Of a DNA stretch of 64,000 bases, positions 18,569 to 27,426 are shown piece by piece; position 1 is the stretch's first letter, and each line of letters starts with the position of its first letter. Position numbers and translations under genes: made by a program. The notes beneath the pieces were generated by a model that saw only the letters and a list, made by a program, of their open reading frames with translations, was not told the DNA's origin and did not search any database. This stretch comes from Burkholderiaceae bacterium 16 (GTDB taxonomy: Bacteria > Pseudomonadota > Gammaproteobacteria > Burkholderiales > Burkholderiaceae), in assembly GCA_000955785.1 (NCBI GenBank), contig JYOD01000074.1, forward strand, positions 1 through 64,000. The letters run 5' to 3'.

Positions 18569-18994
18569 CCGTTCTCCCTTTGTTGTGATTGGATTGTGGT
18601 CAATTGTGATGGGTACTGCGCGTTCGCTGCGGACCGCCAGGCGGCTCGCAGCGAGGCTGCTGGCCGTTTTCCGGATTGCGTCCTATTGTGATTCATCTTG
18701 GCCCGGCGGCAATCCGCCGATGCCGCGCCGCGGAAGTAAGGCAGCCGAAGGAGGGTTCGGTTCCCGGTAATTGCGATAAATTGAGGGAAATTGGCCGTTT
18801 ATTTGGTGAAATTAGTCGTTAATTCATGAAGTTTGCCTTCTGGCGGAAGATATTTCCCGGCCGGCGGCAGTGAACTCAGGCGGCCATACCTGCGGCACTA
18901 ACGCTGCATCGAAGTATACGGACGGCCACTTACCGTCTCACCCCCGGCGCGGCGAAGGTTGCGCCACATTGCTTTTCGACCATGGAGAACACTC
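18569..18994. other. Divergent intergenic region between chaA and osmC-like gene
   Basis: 426 bp without a credible gene. Next to chaA, TTGTGAT occurs twice (18582-18610). Around 18765-18830 the sequence turns AT-rich with repeated AAATTG/AAATTAG, likely the promoter zone of the OsmC-like gene. No perfect -35/-10 pair is claimed. Confidence 0.5.
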
Positions 18995-19420
18995 ATGCAA
19001 AAGTACGGATCGGCTAAATGGCAGGGCGGCATCAAGGACGGCCAGGGCAGCATCTCGGCGGAGAGCGGAGTGCTCAAGGACGCGCCATACGGCTTCAAGG
19101 CCCGCTTCGAGGGAGGGCCGGGCACCAATCCCGAGGAACTCGTCGGGGCGGCCCATGCCGGCTGTTTCTCCATGGCGCTGTCGCTGTTCCTGGGCGAAGC
19201 CAAGATGGTCGCCGAGAGCATCGCGACCAAGGCCACCGTCACCGTGGACAAGGATGATTCTGGCTTCACCATCACCGCCGTGCACCTGGACGTGAAGGTG
19301 CGCGTCCCCGGTGCCGACAAGGCCGCGGTCGAGAAGGCACTGCAAACGGCCAAGGCGGGCTGCCCGGTCTCGAAGCTGCTCAAGGCCGAGATCACCATGG
19401 ACGCCACGGTAGAGACCTGA
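18995..19420 (+). CDS. OsmC-family peroxiredoxin
   Basis: 141-aa thiol peroxidase of the OsmC/Ohr fold, detoxifying organic hydroperoxides. The two redox cysteines are C57 (GAAHAGCFSMAL) and C123 (AGCPVSKLL), matching OsmC rather than Ohr in the flanking residues. ATG 18995 follows GGAGA by six bases. An AT-rich promoter region upstream and the BON-domain gene downstream suggest an envelope or osmotic stress setting. Confidence 0.9.
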   Translation: MQKYGSAKWQGGIKDGQGSISAESGVLKDAPYGFKARFEGGPGTNPEELVGAAHAGCFSMALSLFLGEAKMVAESIATKATVTVDKDDSGFTITAVHLDVKVRVPGADKAAVEKALQTAKAGCPVSKLLKAEITMDATVET

Positions 19421-19608
19421 GCGGCGTTTCGCCCGGGCTGGCTTGCGTCCGTCACTCCGCCCTGGCAACAGGTCGGGCGTAGCCAGCCTGGCTACCTATA
19501 ATGAAGATTCGCCGCTTCGCGCCGTAGTATCGGCGTGGCGCCGCGAGGGCGTTCGCCGGACGGAACGCCGTCTCCTATATCCAGACCTTCAAAGATAAGG
19601 CAGACATC

Positions 19609-20340
19609 ATGTATAGCAGTGAAGCAGTCCTGACCCAGGCTAGGGCGGCCATCGCCCACGTGCCCTTTCACAGCCATTCCATCCATCCCACCATCCACCT
19701 GCGCCTGAGCGACGGCGCGCTGATTCTCGAAGGCGAAGTGCCCGATATTGTCGACAAGAGCCGCGTCGCCGCCTCGGTGCGCCGTGTCGACGGTGTGTCG
19801 GCGGTAATCGATCACCTGCGCGTGACCGACGGCGGCGCGGCGGTTGGCGACGGCGAACTGCGCAATGCGATCTGCGTGCGCCTGCTGCAGGCGATCGATT
19901 TCCGCAATTGCCGGATCTGCGCACACACCAAGGGGCGCATCGAACCGGTGCGCGAGGCCGTTGGCGAGTCCAGCGGCGAGATCGAGATCGAAGTCGTCGA
20001 CGGCGTCGTGACGCTGCGGGGGCATGTGATCAGCCTGTCGCACATGCGGCTGGCCGGCGTGCTGGCCTGGTGGTCGCGAGGCTGCCGCTGCGTGATCAAC
20101 GAACTGGTGGTGGCCCCGGCGGAAGCCGACCGCGACGACGAAGTCACGGAAGCGCTCAAGCTGGTCCTGGAGACAGACCAGTTCGTCGATGCCGACCGCA
20201 TCCAGGTACGTACCGAAAACCGGGTGGTCACGCTTGAAGGCTATGCCACCACCGAAGCCGCGAAACGCCAGGCCGAGCGGGATGCCTGGTACGTGCATGG
20301 CGTGGAGGATGTGGTCAATCGCATCGTGCTGAGCAATTAA
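19609..20340 (+). CDS. BON-domain protein
   Basis: 243-aa protein with about three BON-like units: residues 5-75 (LRLSDGALILEGEVPDIVDK), 100-170 (EIEVVDGVVTLRGHVISLSH) and 175-243 (IQVRTENRVVTLEGYATTEA). BON domains bind phospholipid surfaces and occur in osmotic-stress proteins such as OsmY. No signal peptide or membrane anchor is visible, so localisation is uncertain. It follows the OsmC-like gene by 190 bp. Confidence 0.85.
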   Translation: MYSSEAVLTQARAAIAHVPFHSHSIHPTIHLRLSDGALILEGEVPDIVDKSRVAASVRRVDGVSAVIDHLRVTDGGAAVGDGELRNAICVRLLQAIDFRNCRICAHTKGRIEPVREAVGESSGEIEIEVVDGVVTLRGHVISLSHMRLAGVLAWWSRGCRCVINELVVAPAEADRDDEVTEALKLVLETDQFVDADRIQVRTENRVVTLEGYATTEAAKRQAERDAWYVHGVEDVVNRIVLSN

Positions 20341-20419
20341 GCAGACGTTTGCAACCTGAAAGCCTGGACGGTGGGGCCGCGCATGGCCGGCGGCCCCTGT
20401 CTTGGTGCGCCCGATGCGC

Positions 20420-21550
20420 TCATGTGCCGCCGGCCGTGCGCGGCATGTCCTCGACGCGCCAGTAGCGCCGCTGCGAGCGCAGCGCGAAGCGCGCCCGATA
20501 GCTCGACATCGACATCCCCGTTTCCCGCTGGAACAGCCGGCGGAATGCCGCCGCATCGCTGTAGCCGCAGGCTTCCGCCACGGCTTGCGAGCCGTGCAGC
20601 GTCACCTCCAGCAAGGTCTTGGCGCGCTCCACGCGCAGCCCGTGCAGATACTCCAGCGGCGTCGTGCCGGTGACTTGCCGGAAATGCCGCAGCAAGGTGC
20701 GCTCGCTCGTGGCGGCCGCCTGCGCCACCAGGGCCAGCCGGTACGGCGCATCGACATTCGCCTGCAGCCAGCGCATGGCGCGATAGACCGGGCTGTCGGC
20801 GGTCTTGCTGAGCCAGCGTTGTGACGCCAGTTCCGGCGTAAGCTGCTGGCGCTCGGCCTGGTACAGCAGCATGCGCGAGCAGGTCTGCGCCAGGTCCGGG
20901 TCATGCAGGTGGCCCAGCACGCGCAACATGAACTCCGTTTGCAGCGCCGGCGCGACGCAGCCGAACACGCGCTGATGCACGCTCATCGGTTCGCTCGCGG
21001 AGAAATCGCAGCGGGGATAGCGCTTGGCCATCCAGCTCTGGAAGGTCCAGGGCGCGCCCATGCGCGCGCCATCGAGCAGGCCAAGTTCGGCGGCGAAGGC
21101 GATACCGCTTGCCCCGGCGGCAATCCAGCCGCCCGCCTGCGCGTGGCGCTCCAGCAAGCGCAGCGCCTGGGTCGCGCCGCTGACGATTTCGCCCAGGTGC
21201 GGGGCGTTGCGTGCCAGCAGGCCCGGTATGACCACCAGCGCATTGCCATCCGCCGCAGCGCGCCTGCGCCGCCGCGCGGGCTCCAGGCCCAGGGCAGGCA
21301 GGGCGAGCGCACGCCCCGACGGGCCGATCACGCTCCAGCTCAGGTCGCGGTCCGCATCCGGGCGTTGCAGCCGGGCCACCCCGGCCGCCGCGCGCAGCAC
21401 GTCCAGCGCCCCGAACAGCATGCCCGGCATGGCCTCCGGCAGCCATAGCAGGCGCACGTGCAGCGGCACGGGGCGGCCAGCGCCGCAGGCGGCGGGGTTG
21501 TCAGAACCGGCGGGCGGCGCGGGGAGGGCAGAGGGGTCAGCGTCAGGCAT
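20420..21550 (-). CDS. GlxA-family AraC-type regulator (DJ-1/PfpI + HTH)
   Basis: Regulator with an N-terminal DJ-1/PfpI-like amidotransferase domain (VRLLWLPEAMPGMLFGALDV through a nucleophile-elbow-like region ending in LLDGAR) and a C-terminal AraC HTH pair. The latter includes RTLLRHFRQVTGTTPLEYLH and AVAEACGYSDAAAFRRLFQR. The family includes FtrA and arginine/betaine catabolism regulators. The start at 21550 is uncertain; 21604 is possible. It is divergent from the carboxypeptidase pair across 122 bp containing a GGCGGG-CAA-CCCGCC hairpin, so those genes are plausible targets. Confidence 0.85.
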   Translation of the reverse strand: MPDADPSALPAPPAGSDNPAACGAGRPVPLHVRLLWLPEAMPGMLFGALDVLRAAAGVARLQRPDADRDLSWSVIGPSGRALALPALGLEPARRRRRAAADGNALVVIPGLLARNAPHLGEIVSGATQALRLLERHAQAGGWIAAGASGIAFAAELGLLDGARMGAPWTFQSWMAKRYPRCDFSASEPMSVHQRVFGCVAPALQTEFMLRVLGHLHDPDLAQTCSRMLLYQAERQQLTPELASQRWLSKTADSPVYRAMRWLQANVDAPYRLALVAQAAATSERTLLRHFRQVTGTTPLEYLHGLRVERAKTLLEVTLHGSQAVAEACGYSDAAAFRRLFQRETGMSMSSYRARFALRSQRRYWRVEDMPRTAGGT

Positions 21551-21672
21551 GGCGGGATCGGCATTCCAATTGGCGGGATTGATCCTACCTTGCCGCGCGC
21601 GCAAGGGCTAGCATCGTCGCTCGGCGGGCAACCCGCCTGACCACAATAACGATGCAAACAACAGGAGACTTC

Positions 21673-22932
21673 ATGCAGCCATCCCTGCGCCGACTTACCC
21701 AGACCGCTGTCGCCGCGCTCACGCTGGCCCTCGGTGCCGCCGGCAGCGCCCGCGCCGCCGATGCGCAACTGCTGGACGCGGCCCGCGCGGCCGAGCCCGC
21801 GCTGATCCAGTCGCTCAAGGACATGGTGTCGATCGAGTCCGGCAGCGCCAACGAGGCGGGCCTGGCGCAGATGGCCAGCTTCACAGAAGGCCGGCTCAAG
21901 GCGCTGGGCGCCAGCACCGAGCGCGTCCCGGTCACCAAAGGCCCGGGCACCATGGTCAAGGGCACGTTCACCAGCACCGGCAAGCGCCGCATCATGCTGA
22001 TCGCCCACATGGATACGGTTTACGGGCCGAACACGCTGGCGACGCAGCCCATCAGGCTGGATGGCAACCGCCTGTACGGTCCCGGCATCGCCGACGACAA
22101 GGGCGGCATCGCGGTGATCCTGCATTCGCTGGCGATTCTCAAGGCGGCCGGCTGGAAGGACTACGCCGAGCTGACGGTGCTGTTGAACCCGGATGAGGAA
22201 GTGGGCTCGCCCGGTTCCGGCGACACCATCGCCAGGCTGGCCGAACAGCATGACGTGGTGCTCTCCTGCGAGCCCTCGGCCGGCTCGGTGGTGATGAAAG
22301 GCCAACCCCTGCTGCTGGCCTCCGCCGGCGTCGCCACCGCCACGCTGGATGTCAAAGGCCGTGCCGCGCATGCCGGCGCCGCACCGGAGCTGGGCCGCAA
22401 TGCGCTTTACGAACTGTCATACCAGATGCTCCAGACGCGCGATGTGGCCAAGGACGTGCCGGGCGCGGCGCTGGTCTGGACCCGCGCGAGCGCCAACGGC
22501 CCGCTGAACCAGATCACCGAGAAGGCCGAGGCCGTGGGCGATGTCCGCCTGACCCAGCCCGGCGCGCTGGAAAAACTGCAGACGGCGCTGCAAGCCAAGC
22601 TTGGCTCCAGCAAGCTGGTTCCGGACACCGAAACCACGCTCAACCTCACGCCTGGCCATCCGCCGTACGTGGCCGACCAGCGCAGCCGCGCGCTGGCAGC
22701 GCGGGCGCAGGCCATCTACAAGGAAATCGACCGTGACCTGACGCTGGTGCCGCAGACCGGCGGCGGCACCGACGCGGGCTACGCCGCCCGCTCGGGCAAG
22801 CCCACGGTGCTGGAGAGCTTCGGCCTGGCTGGCTTCGGCTACCACGCGCGCGACGAGTACATCGAAATCGATTCGATCGTGCCGCGGCTCTACCTGATGT
22901 CGCGCATCCTTCAGGAGATCGGGCGCAACTGA
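21673..22932 (+). CDS. M20 metallopeptidase, carboxypeptidase G2-like (copy 1)
   Basis: Periplasmic zinc exopeptidase of the CPG2/glutamate carboxypeptidase group, which removes C-terminal glutamate from folates and peptides. A signal peptide is followed by cleavage after ARA near residue 29. Metal and catalytic residues visible include H112 and D114 (AHMDTVY), D141 (ADDKGG), E175-E176 (NPDEEVGS) and the C-terminal GYHARDEYIEIDS histidine. Length of 419 aa is normal. AGGAG precedes ATG 21673. The adjacent copy is about 70-75% identical by eye, so this is a tandem duplication. Confidence 0.9.
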   Translation: MQPSLRRLTQTAVAALTLALGAAGSARAADAQLLDAARAAEPALIQSLKDMVSIESGSANEAGLAQMASFTEGRLKALGASTERVPVTKGPGTMVKGTFTSTGKRRIMLIAHMDTVYGPNTLATQPIRLDGNRLYGPGIADDKGGIAVILHSLAILKAAGWKDYAELTVLLNPDEEVGSPGSGDTIARLAEQHDVVLSCEPSAGSVVMKGQPLLLASAGVATATLDVKGRAAHAGAAPELGRNALYELSYQMLQTRDVAKDVPGAALVWTRASANGPLNQITEKAEAVGDVRLTQPGALEKLQTALQAKLGSSKLVPDTETTLNLTPGHPPYVADQRSRALAARAQAIYKEIDRDLTLVPQTGGGTDAGYAARSGKPTVLESFGLAGFGYHARDEYIEIDSIVPRLYLMSRILQEIGRN

Positions 22933-23036
22933 CGCGCACCTGCCGATGACTGGCGGCGGCGCGTTTGCGTTGCCGCCGCCAGCGCAAACTGACAAGAACG
23001 AATCCACAAGTACAAACATCCTCAACGGGAGATTTC

Positions 23037-24290
23037 ATGCATTCATCCTTGCGCCGGCTTACTCATGCCGCCATGGCCGTCCTTGCCCTCGCCACCGGCA
23101 GCGCCTGCGCCGCCGATGCCCGGTTGCTGGACGCGGCGCGCACCGCGGAGCCGTCGGTGATCCAGTCGCTCAAGGAGATGGTGTCGATCGAGTCCGGCAG
23201 TGCCAACGCCGCGGGACTGGCACAGATGGCCAGCTATACCGAAGGCCGCCTGAAAGCGCTCGGCGCCGGCACCGAACGCATCGCCGTGACAAAAGGCCCC
23301 GGCACCATGGTCAAGGGCACGCTCACCGGCACGGGCAAGCGCCGCATCATGCTGATCGCCCACATGGACACGGTTTATCCGGCCAATACGCTGGCGACGC
23401 AGCCGATCAGGCAGGAAGGCAACCGCCTTTACGGCCCCGGCATCGCCGACGACAAGGGCGGCATCGCGGTGATCCTGCATTCGCTGGCCATCCTCAACGC
23501 GGCCGGCTGGCAGGACTACGCGCAACTGACCGTCCTGTTCAACCCGGACGAGGAAGTGGGCTCGATCGGTTCCGGCGAGACCATCGCCAGCCTGGCCGAC
23601 CAGCATGACGTAGTGCTGTCGTTCGAGCCGGCGGCCGCCAAGGCGGTGGTCAAGGCCGAAGCCCTGTTGATGGGCGCCAGCGGCACCGCCACCGCCATCA
23701 TGGAGGTCAAGGGACGCGCCTCGCACGCCGGCGCCGCGCCGGAGCTGGGCCGCAATGCGCTGATCGAGCTGGCCTACCAGTTGCAGCAGACGCGCGACGT
23801 GGCCAAATCGGTGCCGGGCACCCAGCTCAACTGGACCACCGCCCAGGCCGGCGAGGTACGCAACCAGATTCCCGAGCGCGCCACCGCCATCGGCGACGTG
23901 CGCATGACAGTCAAGGACGGTCCGGCGAAGCTGCAAGCCGCGCTGCAGAAGAAGGTCGAGGAAGGCAAGCTCGTCCCCGACACGCAGACCACGGTGACCA
24001 TGGAAGCAGGCCGCCCGCCGTTTGTCGCCAACGCACGCGGCCGCGAATTGGCGCAGCGCGCGCAAGCCATCTACGCCGAACTCGACGGCCGCCAGCTGGC
24101 GCTGGTCGAAGGCACCGGAGGCGGCACCGACGCGGGCTTCGCCGGGCGTTCCGGCAAGGCCGTAGTGGTGGAGAGCTTTGGCCTCGCGGGCTTCGGCTAC
24201 CACGCGCGCGACGAGTACATCGAGATCGATTCGATCGTGCCGCGGTTGTACCTGCTGACGCGCATTCTTCAGGAGATCGGGCGCAACTGA
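23037..24290 (+). CDS. M20 metallopeptidase, carboxypeptidase G2-like (copy 2)
   Basis: Second member of the tandem pair, 417 aa, with the same signal-peptide architecture (cleavage after CAA) and the same zinc-site motifs (AHMDTVYPAN, ADDKGG, NPDEEVGSIGSGE, GYHARDEYIEIDS). The region between about residues 190 and 220, lining the pocket, differs most from copy 1, which suggests different substrates. ATG 23037 follows GGGAG. The upstream leader (TTCATG context) is duplicated too, so the ancestral gene was copied with its ribosome-binding site. Confidence 0.9.
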   Translation: MHSSLRRLTHAAMAVLALATGSACAADARLLDAARTAEPSVIQSLKEMVSIESGSANAAGLAQMASYTEGRLKALGAGTERIAVTKGPGTMVKGTLTGTGKRRIMLIAHMDTVYPANTLATQPIRQEGNRLYGPGIADDKGGIAVILHSLAILNAAGWQDYAQLTVLFNPDEEVGSIGSGETIASLADQHDVVLSFEPAAAKAVVKAEALLMGASGTATAIMEVKGRASHAGAAPELGRNALIELAYQLQQTRDVAKSVPGTQLNWTTAQAGEVRNQIPERATAIGDVRMTVKDGPAKLQAALQKKVEEGKLVPDTQTTVTMEAGRPPFVANARGRELAQRAQAIYAELDGRQLALVEGTGGGTDAGFAGRSGKAVVVESFGLAGFGYHARDEYIEIDSIVPRLYLLTRILQEIGRN

Positions 24291-24437
24291 TCCTGTCCCG
24301 CAGGGGGGGGTCGGCGGGTTTGCAGGCAGGGTGGAAGACCTGCCTGCAGCCTGCCCGCAGGGCAGGATCTCTTTCGTTAGGACGGGGCCGTCTCAACGCC
24401 TCCAGCCGCCGGGTCGGGCTCGGGTGGCCATGGTCGT

Positions 24438-24925
24438 TCAGTCCGGCGAGTTGGTGGTCGAGAAGATGTAGCGGGCGAATCGCCACTGACCATCGGCTTC
24501 GCGACGCAGCAGGAACAAATCCTGGTGGCTTCGGGCCCGGGCGGGACTGCATTGCCCAGCCGCGTCACCGTGCCGCGTGAGCGGGTACGTGCATAGGCCC
24601 ACTCATCCGATAGCAGGCGGATCTCATCGATCTCGAAGCGCACATTGAGCTTGATCGAGTCGAAGACATGCCCATAAGCGCGCAGGACCGCCTCGCGGCC
24701 CACGGCCGGCGAACCGTTTTGCGGCATGAATACCGGGTCGCGGGCATAGAGCGACATGATCCGCTCGATGTCGGCACTGTTCCGCGCCTGCTCGTAACGA
24801 GAGAGCTGTCCGGATATGGCCGTACTCACTGCGGCTTCCGATGCCGGCGTGGCTCCCTGGGCAGCAAGCTGGAACAGCATGGACGGCGCAACCGCAGCCA
24901 ACGGGACATGAAGTATGTTAAGCAT
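24438..24925 (-). pseudogene. SnoaL/SgcJ-like secreted protein, frameshifted
   Basis: NTF2-like (SnoaL/DUF4440, SgcJ/EcaC type) protein with a signal-like N-terminus (MLNILHVPLAAVAPSMLFQL) and core segments MSLYARDPVFMPQNGSP and GREAVLRAYGHVFDSIKLNV. The expected C-terminal strand, read as LFLLRREADGQWRFARYIF, is in a different frame, offset by one base near 24525-24545 in a G/C run, ending at the TGA complementary to 24438. Read without the shift, the frame runs on as Pro/Arg-rich nonsense to 24377. A sequencing error is possible, but the neighbouring regulator is also broken. Confidence 0.7.
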
Positions 24926-24926
24926 G

Positions 24927-25720
24927 ATGCAGTCCTCGGAATCGGTCCCGACTAAAGTCGCACGACGAGCTTGCCGAGGGCCCGGTTGTTGGAGCGTTCA
25001 GTGCGTGGAACCAGGCTCACGGACGCTGGGGCGCGCCTCTATGAGCACGCCAGTCGTGGCATCGAGGCCCTGCTGGAGGCGGAGCAGGCCGTCATGAGCG
25101 ACCAGACACGCCTCAAGGGACGGCTGAGGCTATCGCTACCGCCGTCATTCGAACCCTGGTGGGACCTGCTTGCGGTGTTTAAACGCCAGTGCCCCGATAT
25201 CCGCCTGCATATTTTCACGACCGACCGGCGCGTCGATCTCGTCGAGGATGGCATCGACGTTGCGCTGCGCGTTGGGACAATTGCACACGAGACCATGGTC
25301 GCGCGGCGCGTCCTGTCCTATCGTCATTTCCTGGTCGCAAGTCCGGCCCTCGTCGAGCGTCTTGGCATGCCGGAGACGCCCGAGGCTTTGCATCGCTTTC
25401 CCTGCGCGGTATGGAACCAGGGCTCGAATGCTCCAACTGTCTGGCGCCTGGGTTCGTCCGAACATAGCCCCGCGGCGGTACTGTCCGCAAATGACTATGC
25501 GCACCTGCGCAGCCGGGCGCTTGCCGGTGAGGTCGTCACAGAACTGCCCCCATTCATGGCTGCCAGCGCCATTCGGGAGAAGAATCTTGTGACCCTGCTG
25601 CCAGAACACCCCTTGCCTGTGCAGGAACTCAACTTGCTATATCCCTCGCCTCGTCATCCGTCCGCAATCGTCCGGTCCTATTTGGACTTTTGCCAGGTGC
25701 AGTTGCCATCCTTCCTCTAG
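24927..25720 (+). pseudogene. LysR regulator with deleted HTH
   Basis: The effector domain is intact (KGRLRLSLPPSFEPWWDLLA to the C-terminus), and so is the end of the HTH wing (ARLLERSVRGTRLTDAGARL). The first part of the DNA-binding domain is missing. Just upstream, a different frame starting at ATG 24927 reads ESVPTKVARRA, which resembles the recognition-helix end of LysR proteins, so a small deletion plus frameshift near 24965-24975 fused the remnants. The usual first 40 residues are absent because the divergent SnoaL-like gene starts at 24925. Read alone, a 249-aa DNA-binding-defective product could start at TTG 24971. Confidence 0.7.
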
Positions 25721-25898
25721 GTCCAGGCATCGGCACGTCCCATGGAGTACCAATCGGCAGGACGAACAAAATGCTGTTGCGTAGCCCGGTTGTCCATTCT
25801 GGGTCGACCTCCATTGGTCGATGGCAGCGCGACCAGGGCATTGCCTCCTTCGCCTGCGCTGCGTAAGCTGGCCGCACGCAAATTGGCCGCGCATCAGG

Positions 25899-26792
25899 TC
25901 AGACGGATTTGCGGGCAGTGCCGAAGGCCTGCTCGCAACAAGCCAGCCAGGCCCGCGCAGCGCGCGACAAATAGCCTTCCCGCCAGACCAGCCCCAACTC
26001 CCACGTCAACTGCGGCGCAACCAACGGCCGGATCGCCACGCGTGCCGGATCCAGCTGGCCCGCTATCGGCGCCGGCAGGATTGCCACGCCCACATCGGCC
26101 GCCACCAGTTCCCCGATAAAGTCCCAATGCCGGCTCTGCCCCGCAATCTGCGGCGTAAAGCCAGCAGCCTCGCAAGCGTCCAGGATGACCCGATAAAGCA
26201 CAAAGTCATCTTCATACATCACAAAGGGCAGACCAGCCAGATCCGCCAGCCGGACCGAGCCGGCTTTGCGCGGCGCGCGCTCGCCGGGAAACACCGCGAC
26301 CAGCGCCTGGCGTGTCACAGTCAGGCTGGCCAGGCCCGCCACGGCGGCGGGCAGCACCGTCACGCCCAGGTCCAGTTCGCCCGTGGCCACGCCTTCTTCC
26401 AGTGCGCGCCCGCCTTGCTCGCCCAGCCGCAGCTTCACGCCGGGGTACTGGCCGCGATAGGCACCGATTACCGGGGCAAGGTAACGCCCGGCCATGGGGG
26501 GGATGCCTACCTTCAGTTCGCCGCGCGCCATGCCGTCCACCTCGGCCACCTCCTGGCGCAGCCGCGCCACTTCGGCCAGCACCGCCTGGCTGCGCGCGAA
26601 CACAACCTCGCCGGCGTCGGTCAACCGCACCGTGCGGCCTTCGCGCAGCAGCAGCGGGCCGCCCAGTTCGTCTTCCAGGCTCTTGACCATCTTGCTGATG
26701 GTTGGCTGTGTGACATGCAGGGTTTCGGCGGCGCGGGTGAAGCCGTTCTGGCGGACGACTTCCACGAAGTAACGCAGGGCCCGGATATCCAT
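25899..26792 (-). CDS. LysR-family regulator, CidR-like
   Basis: 297-aa LysR regulator divergent from the cidA/lrgA-lrgB genes. The HTH is MDIRALRYFVEVVRQNGFTR followed by TLHVTQPTISKMVKSLEDELG. The effector domain follows to residue 297. Known CidR proteins activate cidAB under overflow-metabolism (acetate/acetoin) conditions, and the same role is inferred here. ATG 26792 is chosen as the standard LysR N-terminus; an extension to 26843 would run into the palindrome. A 34-bp palindrome lies between the regulator and its target. Confidence 0.85.
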   Translation of the reverse strand: MDIRALRYFVEVVRQNGFTRAAETLHVTQPTISKMVKSLEDELGGPLLLREGRTVRLTDAGEVVFARSQAVLAEVARLRQEVAEVDGMARGELKVGIPPMAGRYLAPVIGAYRGQYPGVKLRLGEQGGRALEEGVATGELDLGVTVLPAAVAGLASLTVTRQALVAVFPGERAPRKAGSVRLADLAGLPFVMYEDDFVLYRVILDACEAAGFTPQIAGQSRHWDFIGELVAADVGVAILPAPIAGQLDPARVAIRPLVAPQLTWELGLVWREGYLSRAARAWLACCEQAFGTARKSV

Positions 26793-26845
26793 GGTGCCTC
26801 CGATGGCATGTGCGATGCTGGATTTGCCATTCCAATCTGGCATCG

Positions 26846-26879
26846 ATTCGATAATTTATATTCATTTTATATATCGAAT
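26846..26879. promoter_or_regulatory. Palindromic operator between cidR-like gene and cidA/lrgA
   Basis: ATTCGATA (26846-26853) and TATCGAAT (26872-26879) are perfect 8-bp arms around an 18-bp AT-only-like spacer. The spacing and symmetry fit a LysR tetramer site. The AT-rich spacer (TTATATTCATTTTATA) probably also contains the -10 regions of one or both promoters. Confidence 0.65.
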
Positions 26880-26940
26880 GGCTCTCCGTACACTAGCGTC
26901 ACTGCCACTTCGTCCCGGGCGCAAGAGACTGACTCAAACC

Positions 26941-27426
26941 ATGCAAAGCGCTGTCCCCTCCACCCCGGCCGCCGCCTCATCCGTACCGCCGCCGATGCCG
27001 GCCTTTGGCCGCCTGCGTGCGGGCGCGATCGGGCTCACCCAAGTGGCGGCGCTGTCGGCGCTGTGGTTGCTGGCCGACTGGCTGCGCGCGCGCCTAGGGC
27101 TGCCGTTGCCGGCGGGTCTGCTCGGGCTGCTGGCGCTGGCGGCGCTGCTGTTCAGCGGCGCGGTGCGCGGCGGCTGGGTGCGGCGCGGCGCGGACTGGTT
27201 GCTGGGCGAGATGCTGCTGTTCTTCATCCCGGCGGTGCTGGCGGTGGTGCAGTATCCCGATCTGGTCAGGCACCAGGGTTGGCGCATCTGCGCGGTGATC
27301 GCCCTGAGCACGCTGGCGGTGATGGTGGTGACGGCGCTGGTGGTGGAGCAGGTGTACCGGCTGGAGCTCAGGCTGGCGCGCCGCGCGAGCAACGCCGCCC
27401 GCAACGGGCAGCAGCGTCATGCATGA
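26941..27426 (+). CDS. lrgA: CidA/LrgA holin-like membrane protein
   Basis: 161-aa inner-membrane protein of the CidA/LrgA family, implicated in controlled murein hydrolase release or small-metabolite export. A Pro/Ala-rich N-terminus (about 30 aa) precedes four hydrophobic segments. The core GAIGLTQVAALSALWLLADW, LPLPAGLLGLLALAALLFSG and WLLGEMLLFFIPAVLAVVQY match the family. The start at 26941 is preferred; ATG 26878 lies inside the operator palindrome. It overlaps lrgB by 8 bp, so translation is coupled. Confidence 0.85.
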   Translation: MQSAVPSTPAAASSVPPPMPAFGRLRAGAIGLTQVAALSALWLLADWLRARLGLPLPAGLLGLLALAALLFSGAVRGGWVRRGADWLLGEMLLFFIPAVLAVVQYPDLVRHQGWRICAVIALSTLAVMVVTALVVEQVYRLELRLARRASNAARNGQQRHA

